A stretch of 64,000 nucleotides of DNA from G963675935 sp963803125 (GCA_963803125.1 CAWDLR010000002.1:186001-250000); one strand, 5' to 3'; positions 51,692-62,712 are shown, counted from the first letter of the stretch. The notes: generated by a model from the letters alone, not told the origin. Numbers and translations are program-made.

Positions 51692-52225
51692 ATGATTCGA
51701 ACCCCGCAGCAAGCGAGCGAAGCGATGGACACACTCTTGGTTTTTCCCAGCGACTTGGGATGGATGGCGGCGGTGGTCGCGGACGCCGCAGTCAAGCAGC
51801 TTTCATTTGGTCACCCGTCGCCTGCCGCAGCCAAGCGGGCATTGGAGAGCAAAACGTTGAAGGCGGCAAAACCTGGAAAAGACGGCAAACAGCTGATTCG
51901 CCGCTTGCAGGCGTACGCGGCGGGCGTTCCCGACTCGTTGGGCGACATCCAGGTCGATTTCGGGCCCGTCGGTGATTTTCAGCGGCGGGTGCTGGAGCAG
52001 TGCCGGTTGATCCCTTACGGCGCCACGATCAGCTACGGCGAGTTGGCGGCGAAGGCCGGTTCGCCCCGTGCGGCCCGAGCGGCGGGAAACTGCATGGCCG
52101 CCAACAAAACCCCTCTCCTGGTCCCATGCCATCGGGTGGTCCATTCCGGCGGCCGCGTCGGCTCCTTCTCTGCCCCGGGCGGAACGTCGATGAAGCGCCG
52201 ACTGCTGGCGATGGAATCGCAGTGA
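51692..52225 (+). CDS. ogt: Methylated-DNA--protein-cysteine methyltransferase (Ogt/MGMT type)
   Basis: 177 residues; repairs O6-alkylguanine by transfer to its own Cys. C-terminal domain: FQRRVLEQCRLIPYGATISY GELAAKAGSPRAARAAGNCM (helix-turn-helix and Arg finger) and the active-site TPLLVPCHRVVHSGGRVGSF. The N-terminal domain (about 1-80) is degenerate but of normal size. The start may also be the ATG at 51725. An isolated gene. Confidence 0.9.
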   Translation: MIRTPQQASEAMDTLLVFPSDLGWMAAVVADAAVKQLSFGHPSPAAAKRALESKTLKAAKPGKDGKQLIRRLQAYAAGVPDSLGDIQVDFGPVGDFQRRVLEQCRLIPYGATISYGELAAKAGSPRAARAAGNCMAANKTPLLVPCHRVVHSGGRVGSFSAPGGTSMKRRLLAMESQ

Positions 52226-52391
52226 GCCGTCCCCGTCGGCCGCGCGACCTGAGCCGATGGCCTGCCGATCGCTGATTTCCCGGCATAACGCCTTGTCGCT
52301 GAATGGCTTATGTTGTTTCAAGGCAGGGTTGGCGGCTGGGCGGAAGAGTTGCGGGAAATTGGCCTAGAATTGGGTGAGGTTTCCGGGCAAA

Positions 52392-52634
52392 ATGCGGCCG
52401 CATTCAGCCCCCGAATCACCCCACCCGCCAATTCGCTTCATGCTCGCGACGGAACTCAGTTCTTGGGACGTAGAACGCCGGGACGAGGAGACGGTCCTGG
52501 TTCGCGTCCATTCCAGCAACCGGCAAGGGCGACCGTTGCCCGACGCCGTCTTCGCCTTTCGCAACGGCGACCCGCAATACGACTACTGGCTCCACCAACT
52601 TCTCGACCGTGTGCGGAATCAAACGGTGCAATAG
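52392..52634 (+). CDS. Hypothetical small protein
   Basis: 80 residues without signal peptide: MRPHSAPESPHPPIRFMLAT ELSSWDVERRDEETVLVRVH SSNRQGRPLPDAVFAFRNGD PQYDYWLHQLL is a plausible compact domain; the sequence has real protein bias (codon third positions GC-rich). No family recognised and no ribosome site seen. Confidence 0.45.
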   Translation: MRPHSAPESPHPPIRFMLATELSSWDVERRDEETVLVRVHSSNRQGRPLPDAVFAFRNGDPQYDYWLHQLLDRVRNQTVQ

Positions 52635-52735
52635 GGCGCCAATCCCAATCGCGGGCGTCCCGCCCGCCGCGGGGCCGTTTAGCCGGCGGGCTTGCCCGCC
52701 GCGCAGCGGTGGCGTCCTTCCGCCCGATCCGCGGC

Positions 52736-53971
52736 GAGCAAGCGGTTTGTTGATTTAATTCTCGACCGCGCCACTCGAATAGGTGGTTTGCGTTTTGGGG
52801 TTGATCGCTTATAGTTGGCGGAGCCCATGACGGCAAGCGGCAGTTGGTTGTTTTGGGAGGGAAACGGGCGATGGAGTATTGGGCGAAGCCTCGGATGGCG
52901 CGGGATCAAATTGTTCTTTTCTCCCCGACCTTGGATGCCTCGATCAGCGACGATCATCCCGTCCGCCTGCTGGACGAGATCCTGAAGGGCCTGGACTGGT
53001 CGGCGTGGGAGGCGGAGTACGACGGGCAAAAGGGTCAACCGCCGATCCCGCCGTGGGTCATGGCCGGCGTAATCCTCTACGGCTTGATGCGCGGCATCCG
53101 CTCCAGCCGCATGCTGGAGTACCTTTGCGGACACAACGTGGACTTCATGTGGTTGGCGGAGGGGCGGGTCATCGACCATACGACCCTCTGCAAGTTCCGC
53201 ACCCGGTTTCGCGGGCCCTTGAAGGAATTGTTCCGGCAATTGGGGAAACTGTCGTTGCAGATGGGGTTGATCCGCTTGGTCGAGGTGGCCTTTGATGGGA
53301 CGCGGGTGAAGGCCAATGCCAGCCGCTTGCGGACCTGGACGGCGGAACGGTTGGAGGCCGCCTTGAAAGGAGACGAACAAGGACCGGCGTGGCGGGATGA
53401 TGGTGAGCCGGCGGGTGTACCGTTGTGCGGACTGTGCGGGCTGCGCGTTGGCGGGAGAGTGCCTGGATCCGAAGGCCAAGCGCGGTCGGACCGTTCAGCG
53501 GGACGAGTACGAACCGTTGCGGGAAAAGATGGCCGCGAAAATGCAAACGCCCCAAGGCAAGTCCGTCTACAACCAGCGCATGCACGTTGCGGAGACGCCG
53601 TTCGCCGTCATCAAGAGCATTTTGGGCGTGCGGCGATTTTTGCTGCGTGGCTTGGAGAAGGTGCGGACCGAATGGTTGTGGGCATGTACCGCGTACAACA
53701 TGAGGAAGTTGCTGGCCCACGTGGCGGGACTGCGCGCCGAGTTGGCGAAAATGTTGGCCGAAGCGGCAAGTTAGGCGAGGCAGGAGGATTTGGGCGAACG
53801 AAGACTGACGATACGGCCTGTCTGGCTGCCAAATCAGCCATCTGGGGCAATTCAAACCTATAGGCAACGATGCCACCATAATCTCGAAAACCGAAGGAAT
53901 TCTGAAAAAATCACCGGCAGCCGCCGCGTAGGCCATCGTTGCCGTTCAGTAAATCAACAGACCGCAAGCTC
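52736..53971 (+). mobile_element. Degraded IS1182-type insertion sequence with terminal inverted repeats
   Basis: GAGCAAGCGGTTTGTTGATT TA (52736-52757) and TAAATCAACAGACCGCAAGC TC (53950-53971) match as inverted ends at 19 of 22 positions and enclose the transposase remnant. The 1.24-kb length is about 0.4-0.5 kb short of a full IS1182-type element, in line with the deletion in the gene. Family F sequence (GTTTAGCCGGCGGGCTTG, from 52677) lies outside the left end and its complement (CGCCGGCTAAACGG) just outside the right end, so the IS seems to have entered a repeat F copy. Confidence 0.65.
52871..53774 (+). pseudogene. IS1182-family transposase, internally deleted and frameshifted
   Basis: N-terminal frame: MEYWAKPRMARDQIVLFSPT, SISDDHPVRLLDEILKGLDW, PPWVMAGVILYGLMRGIRSS RMLEYLCGHNVDFMWL, then EVAFDGTRVKANASRLRTW holding the first catalytic Asp. 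The C-terminal frame from 53397: VYRCADCAGCALAGECLDPK AKRG, HVAETPFAVIKSILGVRRFL LRG and LWACTAYNMRKLLAHVAGLR. The middle of the DDE domain with the second Asp (roughly 150 residues) is missing and the frames differ, so the enzyme is dead. Confidence 0.85.
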
Positions 53972-54235
53972 GCCGGCTAAACGGTTCGGACGCGATCGCC
54001 ATAACTGGTTACTGTGCCGCGCACCGTCGGCCGCTTGCCACGTTTCACGACACTATGATATGATGATTGCCGTCGGGGAACCGGCGCCGACCTGCGCTGC
54101 CTTGCCCCTCCCGCCTTGCAGATGGCTGCCGTTTACGCCTCATGCAGTCATCGACATGCCGTCGCTCCCCGCCTGCTGCGATCAACCCAATCGGAAGTAC
54201 CTTTCTGGAGAGAAGTACCTTTCTGGAGAATTGCC
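53775..54235. other. Gene-free stretch around IS right end
   Basis: Holds the right end of the IS (53950-53971), a partial repeat F (CGCCGGCTAAACGG) and then unique sequence. An 18-base tandem duplication, GAAGTACCTTTCTGGAGA at 54194-54211 and 54212-54229, doubles the ribosome-binding GGAG just before the next gene. Confidence 0.6.
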
Positions 54236-56239
54236 ATGAAAAGGAGCCTTCTACCCGCCCTCGTCGTGGCCCTGTGCTGTTTCTTGTCGCCCCGGTTTGC
54301 TCAGGCTGTCCTGCCAACTTCGGCCGAACTCGAGGAAGCGTGGCAATGGACAGCGATTCACTTCGAGCCGGCTCCTAGGTCACACAACGTTTCGCAGTCC
54401 TTCTCCTTCACCTACGGCGGCAAGCCATCGGCCGAACTGCTGAGAAACTGGGAGGCCACCCGGGTGACGCGAGAGCTGGACGACAAACGGACCGAACGCA
54501 CGGTCACCTTTACCGATCGCAAGACTGGTTTGATCGTGCGCTGCATCGGCGTCGAGTACCGCGACTTCCCCGCGGTCGAATGGACGCTGCATTTCAAGAA
54601 CGGCGGCACCGCCGACACGCCGATCATCGCCGACGTGCAGGCGATCGACGCCGCGCTGGTCCGCTCGGGCGATGGCGAGTTTGCCCTGCATTACATCAAG
54701 GGGGACACCTGCGCCGCCGACAGTTTCCAGCCGCTAACCGAGCGGCTGGGCCCGAAAGGCCGTGAAGGGTTTTGCCCCTCTGGGCGGCCGGCCCACGAAC
54801 GGCGCCGCCCCTTACTGGAACTTCGCGACTGAGGGCGAGGGGCTCATCGTCGCCTTGGGATGGCCAGGTCAGTGGGCGGCGCGATTCGAGCGCGACGGCG
54901 ACAAAACCTTGCGGATTCGCGCCGGGCAAGAGCTTACCCACTTCAAGCTGCATCCGGGCGAGGAGGCGCGATCGCCGCTGGTGGCGCTGCAGTTCTACCA
55001 CGGCGACTGGATTCGCGGGCAAAACCTCTGGCGGCGGTGGATGGTCGCCCACAACATTCCGCGGCCCGGCGGCAAGCTCGTGCCCACGCATTACGGCGCC
55101 TGCTGGAGCAACGATCTCCATCCCCGCGCGGACACGGAAATGGCGATCCTCAACGGCTATCTCCGCGAGAAAATCCCCTTGGGCTTCTATTTTATCGACG
55201 CGGGTTGGTACCCCAGCAAGCACAACTGGTGGACAGACGCCGGAACCTGGCAAGTCGATCGGCAGCGCTTTCCCAAGGGAATCCGCGAAGTCTCGGATCG
55301 CGCCCACGCCAACGGAATGAAGTTTGTCCTCTGGTTCGAGCCGGAGCGGGCCGGCCCGGGCACGTGGCTCTCAGAAAAGCACCCCGAGTGGATTCTCGGC
55401 GGCAAGAACGGCGGACTGGTGAACCTCGGCAACCGCGACGCCTGGCAATGGATCGTCGAACGCATCGACAGCCTCATCAAAAGCGAAGGGGTCAACGTCT
55501 ATCGGCAGGACTTCAACATCGACCCGCTCGGCTATTGGCGCGGCGCGGATGCCGCCGACCGTCAGGGCATTACGGAAAACAAGCACGCCAGCGGTTATTT
55601 GGCCTACTGGGATGAATTGGTCCGCCGCAATCCCGGCCTCTGGATCAATTCTTGCGCCAGCGGCGGACGCCGCAACGACCTGGAGACGTTGCGCGCGCGG
55701 TCCCCCTGCTGCGGAGCGATTTCTTCCAATCGCCCACCAGCCAACAGTGTCATACCTACGGACTGTCGTTCTGGATGCCCTACCACGGCTCGGGCACAAT
55801 AGAACCGACGTTATATTGGTTCCGCAGCACGATCTTTCCCGCCTCGCGCGTCGGCTGGGACACGCGAAGGAAAGACCTTGATTACCCCCTGCTCCGCCGC
55901 ATGATCGCCGAGTTTCACCAAGTCGAGCCGTATCTGCTCGGCGACTTTTACCCGTTGACGCCGTACAGCCTGGAAAAGACCGCCTGGATTGCCTGGCAAT
56001 ACGACGACCCCGAACAGGGCGGCGGTGCCGTGCAAGCGTTCCGTCGTGAGGATGCCAAAGACGCCGCTTTGCCGCTGAGGCTCCAAGGGCTCGATGCGAA
56101 CGCAACTTACGCAGTCGAGAACTTGGACGACGGCAAAATCGAGAAGCTAACCGGCGCAACGCTGATGAGTTCGGGGCTGCAAGCCAAGGTCACCCAAAAA
56201 CCCGGCGCGGCGCTGTTTGTCTACCACAAGCTTCAATAG
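54236..56239 (+). CDS. Alpha-galactosidase (GH36-like), secreted, two frameshifts
   Basis: About 667 codons. Signal peptide MKRSLLPALVVALCCFLSPR FAQA. N-terminal beta-domain, then the barrel: YGACWSNDLHPRADTEMAIL NG, GFYFIDAGWYPSKHNWW, GMKFVLWFEPERAG and the nucleophile VNVYRQDFNIDPLGYW; SCASGGRRNDLETLR then RSDFFQSPTSQQCHTYGLSF W (acid-base Asp) after the second shift. Hydrolyses alpha-galactosides. Shift one at the T-run 54770-54773 (one base too many), shift two within GCGCGCGCGG 55691-55700 (one base short). Both look like sequence errors since the motifs on each side are intact; decay is not excluded. Confidence 0.82.
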
Positions 56240-56481
56240 CCCGGACCCCAGAAGACGCCAACCGTGTGCCGCTGCTTGCTTGCAAGCAGTGCTGCTTTGC
56301 CACCCCAAGCGAGGCGCAGGCAACGCCGTCCGTGGGCCTAAGGGCGATTCCTTTTCCGCAAGATCGGCTGTCGATGGGCAACTATCGCCAAGGAGGCCTC
56401 TTGATGAAGGCGGGGACGTCCTGGCCTGCGGGGCCGCCGGTTTCCAGTTTTCCAGCGGAATTCTCGAAGGGGAGAAAGGTC

Positions 56482-58122
56482 ATGGAGACAAAATTGCCCA
56501 AGGTTCGTGGGCGGGCTTGGCTCGGCGCGCTTCTCGTGCTGGTTGCGTTGGGCACGTTAGCCGCCGGCGCCGCAGTGTACGGCGTTACAGATAATCACAA
56601 CGCTACCCAAAGTAAGCCGACGGCATGGTATTCCGAGGGCGCGTCTGCGACCGCAGCCGGCCACGGCGGTCCGGACCATATATCGCAACATGCCGTCAGT
56701 TTTGCCAACGAGCTATCGAAGGCTTTTCACAATGCGGCGAATCGCGCCTTGCCCTCGGTGGTGATGGTGATGAACATGCCCGCGGAAGCCAAAGCCACTA
56801 CAGAGCAGAAGCAGGCGCCGAAGGCCGACGAGGAGGAGATGCCCTTTGGCTCCCAGCAGATGCCGTTCGGAGATCTGTTCAAGAACAATCCCGATTTGCG
56901 GCGGTTCTTTAATGAGCTTCCGCGCGGCTCGTCGCCGGAAACGCCCGAGCACGGTGGAATGGCCGTCGGTTCGGGAGTCATCGTCGATCCCAGCGGCGTG
57001 ATCCTCACCAACAACCACGTCGTCAGCGGCGGCGGACAAATCATGGTGCGACTGGCCGATGGCCGGGAGTTCAAGGGGTTCGACATCAAGACCGATCCGA
57101 CCAGCGATCTGGCCTTGATTCACATCAAGAGCAAAAAACCCCTGCCCGTCGCCAAGCTCGGCGACAGCAGCGCCATGCAGGTTGGTGATTGGGTGCTGGC
57201 CCTCGGCGAGCCGTTCGGGCTGCAAGGCACGGTCACTGCCGGCATCGTCAGCGCCACCGGACGCGGAATCGGCGTCAACCGTGAAGATTACATCCAGACC
57301 GATGCCGCGATCAATCCCGGCAATAGCGGCGGGCCGCTGGTCAACCTCGACGGCGAGGTGATCGGAATCAACACCGCGATCTCCTCGAACAACGGCGGGT
57401 ACCAGGGCGTGGGATTCGCCATCCCGATTAACCTCGCCAAGTGGGTCGGCGAAGAGTTGGTCAAGTACGGCACGGTCCATCGCGCCTACCTCGGCGTGAT
57501 GATCCAGCCGCTTACCCCGTCGCTGGCCGAGCAGTTCAACGTCAAGGCCGACAAGGGCGTGGTGGTCACGCAGGTGCAGCCCCGCTCGCCCGCAGCCAAG
57601 GCCGGGGTGAAGGTCGGCGACCTGATCCTCGATTTCGCGGGCAAGGCCGTCACCGGTCCCGCGCAGTTGCAGAGAATGGTGGAGATGTGCAAGGCCGACA
57701 GCACCGAGCCGCTCGCCATCCTGCGAAACGGAAAGCCGCTGACGATCAACGTCGTTTGCGCCGAGCGACCGACCAACTTCAGTGTCGCCCGGGCGAGTCA
57801 TCGCGGCCCCGGCATGGCCGAGCCCTCCCGCTTTCAGAAGCTCGGGATCCAGGCTGAAGACCTGACGCCGGAGGTGGCCCAACAACTGGGCATCGAAGCC
57901 CAGCAGGGTGTAGTCATCACCAATGTCCGCTCCGGCAGCCCGGCCGATCTGGCTGGGTTGACCACCGGAATGGTGATCTCCGAAGTGGATCGCCAGCCGG
58001 TCAAGACGGTGCAAGACTTTCGTAGGATGCTGGCCAACCGGCCGTTGACCAAGGGAATATTGCTGCTGGTTCGCACGGACGAAGGGAGCCGCTTCGTGGT
58101 GATCCAGGTGCAATCCGACTAA
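56482..58122 (+). CDS. degP: DegP/HtrA-type periplasmic serine protease
   Basis: 546 residues. Membrane-anchored N-terminus (WLGALLVLVALGTLAAGAAV YG). Trypsin-fold triad: ILTNNHVVSGGGQIMVRLAD (His), KTDPTSDLALIHIKSKK (Asp) and QTDAAINPGNSGGPLVNLDG (Ser). Two PDZ domains follow: LGVMIQPLTPSLAEQFNVKA, and VAQQLGIEAQQGVVITNVRS with GMVISEVDRQPVKTVQDF. Periplasmic quality control. The ATG at 56482 follows GAGAAAGG; the longer open frame was not used. Ends before a strong terminator. Confidence 0.95.
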   Translation: METKLPKVRGRAWLGALLVLVALGTLAAGAAVYGVTDNHNATQSKPTAWYSEGASATAAGHGGPDHISQHAVSFANELSKAFHNAANRALPSVVMVMNMPAEAKATTEQKQAPKADEEEMPFGSQQMPFGDLFKNNPDLRRFFNELPRGSSPETPEHGGMAVGSGVIVDPSGVILTNNHVVSGGGQIMVRLADGREFKGFDIKTDPTSDLALIHIKSKKPLPVAKLGDSSAMQVGDWVLALGEPFGLQGTVTAGIVSATGRGIGVNREDYIQTDAAINPGNSGGPLVNLDGEVIGINTAISSNNGGYQGVGFAIPINLAKWVGEELVKYGTVHRAYLGVMIQPLTPSLAEQFNVKADKGVVVTQVQPRSPAAKAGVKVGDLILDFAGKAVTGPAQLQRMVEMCKADSTEPLAILRNGKPLTINVVCAERPTNFSVARASHRGPGMAEPSRFQKLGIQAEDLTPEVAQQLGIEAQQGVVITNVRSGSPADLAGLTTGMVISEVDRQPVKTVQDFRRMLANRPLTKGILLLVRTDEGSRFVVIQVQSD

Positions 58123-58220
58123 TCGCGACGGAAAGAAACAGTTGCTCCCCGCACCTCCGGGGGACGCAGCGAGAGACATCCACCACAACTTCTCTTGCTC
58201 ACCCCGGAGGCTCTTTTTGT

Positions 58221-58266
58221 GAAGGAAAAGGGCCGCCCACGCTAACGTGGACGGCCCTTCCTTTTC
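58221..58266. terminator. Intrinsic terminator between degP and a convergent PEP-CTERM gene
   Basis: GAAGGAAAAGGGCCGCCCAC G pairs with CGTGGACGGCCCTTCCTTTT across a CTAA loop; A- and T-runs flank it on both sides, so it can serve both strands. It lies 99 bases after the degP stop. Confidence 0.85.
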
Positions 58267-58434
58267 TTGTGCCCCATAACTGACACAGAAACAGGCAAGG
58301 CCGATGCGGAAACCGCAACGGCCCTGTTGATCTGTCATGCCAACCGGTAAACGGCGCTACCCGGTCAGCGATTGCCGCTTACTTCTGCGATCTGCTTTCG
58401 ATCGTCGGCTGAATCGCCGCCCGCCCCCAGAGGG

Positions 58435-59193
58435 CTAGCGACGCCGACGCAAGGCTATGGCTCCCGCGACGCCGAGAACCGACCACACGATTACAGTCGT
58501 CGGCTCGGGCACGTCAGCCGCAACATACAACATGCTTTGGCCGCTACTCCCATCAGCTGTCATCACTGGGTTGACCACACCAACGCAGTAGGCATAGTCC
58601 CACGATTGCGGGGCGAGGCTGAACAACCTCGCAGCAAGAGCCTCCTCTGCCTCCAACTTTGTCCCACCCGATGCCGGCGCCAGCGGATTCCACGGGGTGT
58701 CCAACGGCGTAGCAGGGTCGGTAGGGTTCTGGACTCCGTGCCAAATGGCGAGCTGCATAGCGCTCTCCGAAACGGAATCGCCTGGGGTGTAGAGCCCCCC
58801 CAAGACCGCTGGGTCAGTGACTGCCCAGTAATAGAGGAACTTCGCGGCGTCGGTCACGAAGTTCTGTGTCAGGGTCGCGGTGTCAGACGAAACACTGCCC
58901 ACCTTGTAACTGTAGATTGGATCTGGGAACGACGAATGGGGATAGAAATACTCGACGTGATGATCCGCCTCAACGCAGAAAGTCTTCCAAGCTTCACCCT
59001 TGGTGGTCAACTCCGCGTAAAACGGGCCGCCATCATTGTCGCCGTTCACCCCACCGGGGTATCCGGCAGACCAGTAGTCCAGCAGAATCGGGTCGTTTTG
59101 TTGCGGATGCTCCGGGTAAACGACCGCGCTAAAGCCCGGGCTGGCCACGACAAGAAACAGCACAACCGCTATTGCAGCAACAAACTTACCCAT
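58435..59193 (-). CDS. PEP-CTERM surface protein, intact
   Basis: 252 residues. AAGGAGG ribosome site before the ATG. Signal peptide MGKFVAAIAVVLFLVVASPG FS. Contains WKTFCVEADHHVEYFYP and AMQLAIWHGVQNPTD, typical of a thioester-domain-like or TED fold in surface proteins (the Cys in TFCVE with a distant WH..Q), which may crosslink covalently; that is inference. C-terminus VPEPTTVIVWSVLGVAGAIA LRRRR is the exosortase signal. Confidence 0.88.
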   Translation of the reverse strand: MGKFVAAIAVVLFLVVASPGFSAVVYPEHPQQNDPILLDYWSAGYPGGVNGDNDGGPFYAELTTKGEAWKTFCVEADHHVEYFYPHSSFPDPIYSYKVGSVSSDTATLTQNFVTDAAKFLYYWAVTDPAVLGGLYTPGDSVSESAMQLAIWHGVQNPTDPATPLDTPWNPLAPASGGTKLEAEEALAARLFSLAPQSWDYAYCVGVVNPVMTADGSSGQSMLYVAADVPEPTTVIVWSVLGVAGAIALRRRR

Positions 59194-59671
59194 ACTTGGC
59201 CTCCTTTGAAAATAGGATGAAGTCTGCTCTTGTAAACCGCTTTCCTCGGCTGCCTCTTTTGTCTAAACGGCCCCTGCTCTGAACCGGATTCCCATGGCCA
59301 CCTCAGCTTCCACGTACCTATACACCTCAACAGGCCCGATACTGACACTGAAACACAAGGAATTCCAGGAAATAACTCTATGGCTGCATGGCCAAGTGTT
59401 CGCCTTGGAGCTTTGGGTGGTTTGCGCGGTCTGCCGGGCCAGCAATCATCTCCAACGGGCCCTGAGACCGCCGTGAGACTCGGGCTGTAGGAGGCGCCCC
59501 CTGTCGCCGATTGTGTGGCGGTATTGGTGCCACCTGCGTTAGGAGACGCCTCCTAGAGCGTGCTGCGGCGGCGGTTCCACGGCGCTCTCGGCCGCCCGGC
59601 TTTCGTGGTCCTGTCCCGCAACGATTTGCACGTTACCGCTTGCGTGCTATGCAGTAGAATGTGATTCTCAA
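59194..59671. other. Gene-free stretch with a hairpin
   Basis: 478 bases between divergent genes. One inverted pair is seen, TAGGAGGCGCC near 59487 and GGAGACGCCTCCTA near 59542-59555. An AT-richer part lies around 59640-59670 just before glnD. Nothing else is recognised. Confidence 0.5.
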
Positions 59672-62360
59672 ATGGACTTTCGCCCGATGACCTCTCTTCG
59701 CCCTAACGTGCTGGCCGCCAAGGAACGACTTGCCGAAGGGGAGGCGGCGTTTCGGCGGCGGCATGTGGAGGGTTGTGCCGGGGTCGAGCTTTGCGCGGCC
59801 ATTAGCGACCTGCGCGACGAGGTGCTGCTCGGTTTGACCGAGGCGGCATTGGCCGATCTGGGTGAGGCGGGGCCGAACGGGCTATGGCCGGAGATCGCGC
59901 TGGTAGCCCATGCCGGCTACGGGCGGCGCAACGTCGCCCCGTACAGCGACGTCGATCTGATGATCCTGCACGCTCCCGGCTTGGGCGGCCGCGTCGCGCC
60001 GCTGGCCGAGCGGCTGCTGCGCGACGTTTTCGACGCCGGGCTGATCGTCGGCCACAGCGTGCGGACGCCCGAGCAGGCCTGCCGCATGGCCTGCAACGAG
60101 CCGATGATCTGCACGTCGCTGGTCGAATCGCGTCTGTTGGGCGGCAGCCAGCCGCTCTTCGCCGCCTACAAGGACCGTCTCCTGCGGCAAGCCCGCCGCC
60201 GCGCGCGGTGGCTGATGGCGGGAATCGAAAAGGACCGTCGCCAGGAGCGGCTCCGCTACGGCGAGACCGTCTTCCTCCTGGAGCCGAACGTGAAGCGATC
60301 GCGCGGCGGCCTGCGCGACGTGCAACTGATCCGCTGGCTCGCTCTGGTCCGATACGGAACCGCTGATCTCGACCGGTTGCACCTGCTGGGCAAGCTGCAC
60401 GAAGAAGACGTAACCGCGCTTTGCGCCGCGGCAGAGTTCCTGTTGCGGCTGCGCAACGAGATGCATTTCCACGCCGGGCACGCCGCCGACGTGCTGGATC
60501 GGGCCGAGCAACTGCGGATCGCCGAATTGCGCGGTTATCAGCCGGCGGCCGGCCTGCTGCCGGTCGAGCAGTTCATGCGCGATCACTTTCGCCACAGCGA
60601 CGCCGTGAGCCACATTGCCGCCCGGTTTGCGGCCAACGCCCAGTCAAGCGGCCGGAAGGAGCGGCTGGTGACGATCACCTTCGGCCATCGTGTGGAGGAC
60701 GGCGTTCACGTGGGCCCGGCGGGCTTGCTGGCCAGCGGCGGTGGCCTGCGGATGCTGCACGGCAACCTGACGGCCATTATGCGGCTGGTCGACTTGGCGA
60801 ATCTCTACGATGTGCCGGTTGCCGCCTCGACCTGGGAGGCGATCCGCCACCAGGCCGCGCGACTCCCCCCCAGCCGCCGTCGGCCGAGGCCTGCCGCCAT
60901 TTTCTCTCGCTGTTGGCCCATCCCGCTCGGCTGGCGCCGTTGCTACGGGACATGCACGCCGCCGGCCTGCTGGAACGGTTCATCCCCGAGTTCGAGCACG
61001 CCCGCGGACTGCTGCAATTCAATCAGTATCACAAATACACGGTCGATGAGCATTGTCTGCGGGCGGTGGAGTTTGCCACGGAGCTTGCCGCCGATCAGGG
61101 ACCAGTCGGCCGGGTTTACCGGTCGATTGCGCAGAAGCACCTGCTGCATTTGGCGTTGTTGCTTCACGATCTCGGCAAGGGGCGGCTGGAGGATCATCGC
61201 GAGGCGGGGCTGCAAATCGCCGCCGACGCGGCCGCCCGGCTGGGACTTCCGCCCCACGAAGCCGAGTCGCTGCGGTTCCTCGTCCACAAACACATGCTCT
61301 TAAACCACCTGGCCTTTCGCCGCGACACGGCCGACCAACAACTGGCCATTCAGCTTGCCGTGCAGGTGGGCTCGCCCGAATTGCTGCAAATGCTCTACGT
61401 GCTGACCGCAGCCGACCTGGGGGCGGTCGGGCCCGACGTGTGGGACGGCTGGAAGACCGAGGTGGTGACCGACCTCTACCACCGCACCATGCAACATCTC
61501 GCCGGCGACAGCCCGGAAACCACAATTGGCGACGTACTCGTCGAGCGGCGGGAGGAGGTTCGCAAGTGGCTTGGCCCCCGGCGGATGAGCCCTGGTTCGC
61601 CGCGCACCTCCACGCCCTGTCCGCCGCCTATTTCAGCGCCACGCCGCCGCCGCAAGCCGCCGCCGATCTGCGGATGCTGCACGATCTCGGCTGGAGCGCG
61701 GGCGAGACGGCCGCAATTCCGCCGCAAGGGAGGAATCCCCGCGTCTTAGCCAGGGCACGATACCAGCCTGAGACGGCGGTAGTTCAATGCACGATTGCCA
61801 CGTCGGAGAAGGTCGTTGCCGGCATCTTCCACCGGCTTACCGGCGGGCTGAGCAGCCTCGGCCTGCAAATCCGCTCCGCGCAAATCCACACGTTGCCCGA
61901 CGGGTTGGTGCTCGACCGTTTTTGGGTCTACGATCCCGATTTTGCCGGCGAGCCGCCGCCGGAGCGGCTCGGTCAGATCGAACAGTCTTTGGTCGAATCG
62001 CTCGAAAATCCCGGCAGCGAGCCGCCGACCTTCCGCCGCATTTGGCAGGCGCGCAGCGACCGCCGCCTGCGCGTTCCCGGCGTGCCGACGCGGGTGCAGA
62101 TCGACAACAGCACGTCAACCGATTTGACGATCATCGACGTCTTCACCCACGACCGACCGGGACTGCTCTACGCCGTCACTCGGACACTGTTCGACCTGGA
62201 GCTTTCCGTGGCTCGGGCGAAGATCGGCACGTTTCTGGACCAGGTCGTCAACGTCTTCTACGTTGCCGACCGGCAGAATCACAAAGTCCGGGACGAGGAT
62301 CAGTTGGAGGAGATCCGGCGGCGACTGGCAGAGGTCATCGTGTCGGCAGGAGAAGCCTGA
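59672..62360 (+). CDS. glnD: Bifunctional PII uridylyltransferase/deadenylase GlnD, two frameshifts
   Basis: Reads glutamine level and uridylylates PII. 896 codons, normal for GlnD. Nucleotidyltransferase: AHAGYGRRNVAPYSDVDLMI LH (Asp pair), KRSRGGLRDVQLIRWLALVR. HD domain: HKYTVDEHCLRAV and LHLALLLHDLGKGRLEDH. Two ACT domains: VVQCTIATSEKVVAGIFHRL TGGLSSLGLQIRSAQI and TIIDVFTHDRPGLLYAVTRT LFDLELSVARAKI. Frame shifts by one missing C at the run 60865-60871 and again at 61575-61579; motifs on both sides are intact, so I read it as one gene. The start at 59672 has no clear ribosome site. No glnB or glnA lies in the window. Confidence 0.88.
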
Positions 62361-62423
62361 CGGCAGGCTCGGATTGGACGGCGCGGCCGACCGTGCCACC
62401 TGGGACGATTGAGGGGAATTTCG

Positions 62424-62506
62424 TTTAGCCGGCGGGCTTGCCCGCCGCGAGAAGTGCCGCAAGACTCCGCATTGAGCGCGGCGGGCAAGCCCGCCGGCTA
62501 AACGCC
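62424..62506. repeat. Inverted repeat family F, form 3
   Basis: GTTTAGCCGGCGGGCTTGCC CGCCGCG at the left and CGGCGGGCAAGCCCGCCGGC TAAACG at the right are complementary over at least 25 bases. Follows the glnD stop by about 60 bases; may act as a transcript end. Confidence 0.92.
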
Positions 62507-62712
62507 GTGCTGTCGAATTTCTTCACAGGTACGCAATTCCCGTTGCTGTGGAGCGAGTTGTGGCCGTTACTTCCATCAATCTTGCGCAGTAAAACCAATC
62601 GAGGGCGGAATCACCGATGGTCTTGAGGATCAGGACTCGACGGCGGTTGGGCGTGGGGAAAAAGTATACCATGTAATCGCCATCTATTTTCTATTTTTCC
62701 CGGTTTAGGTGA

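Noticed and set aside
56713..58338. Long minus-strand frame of 541 codons opposite degP
   Set aside because: Antisense shadow of a clearly conserved protease gene, with His/Asp-rich composition and no motif.
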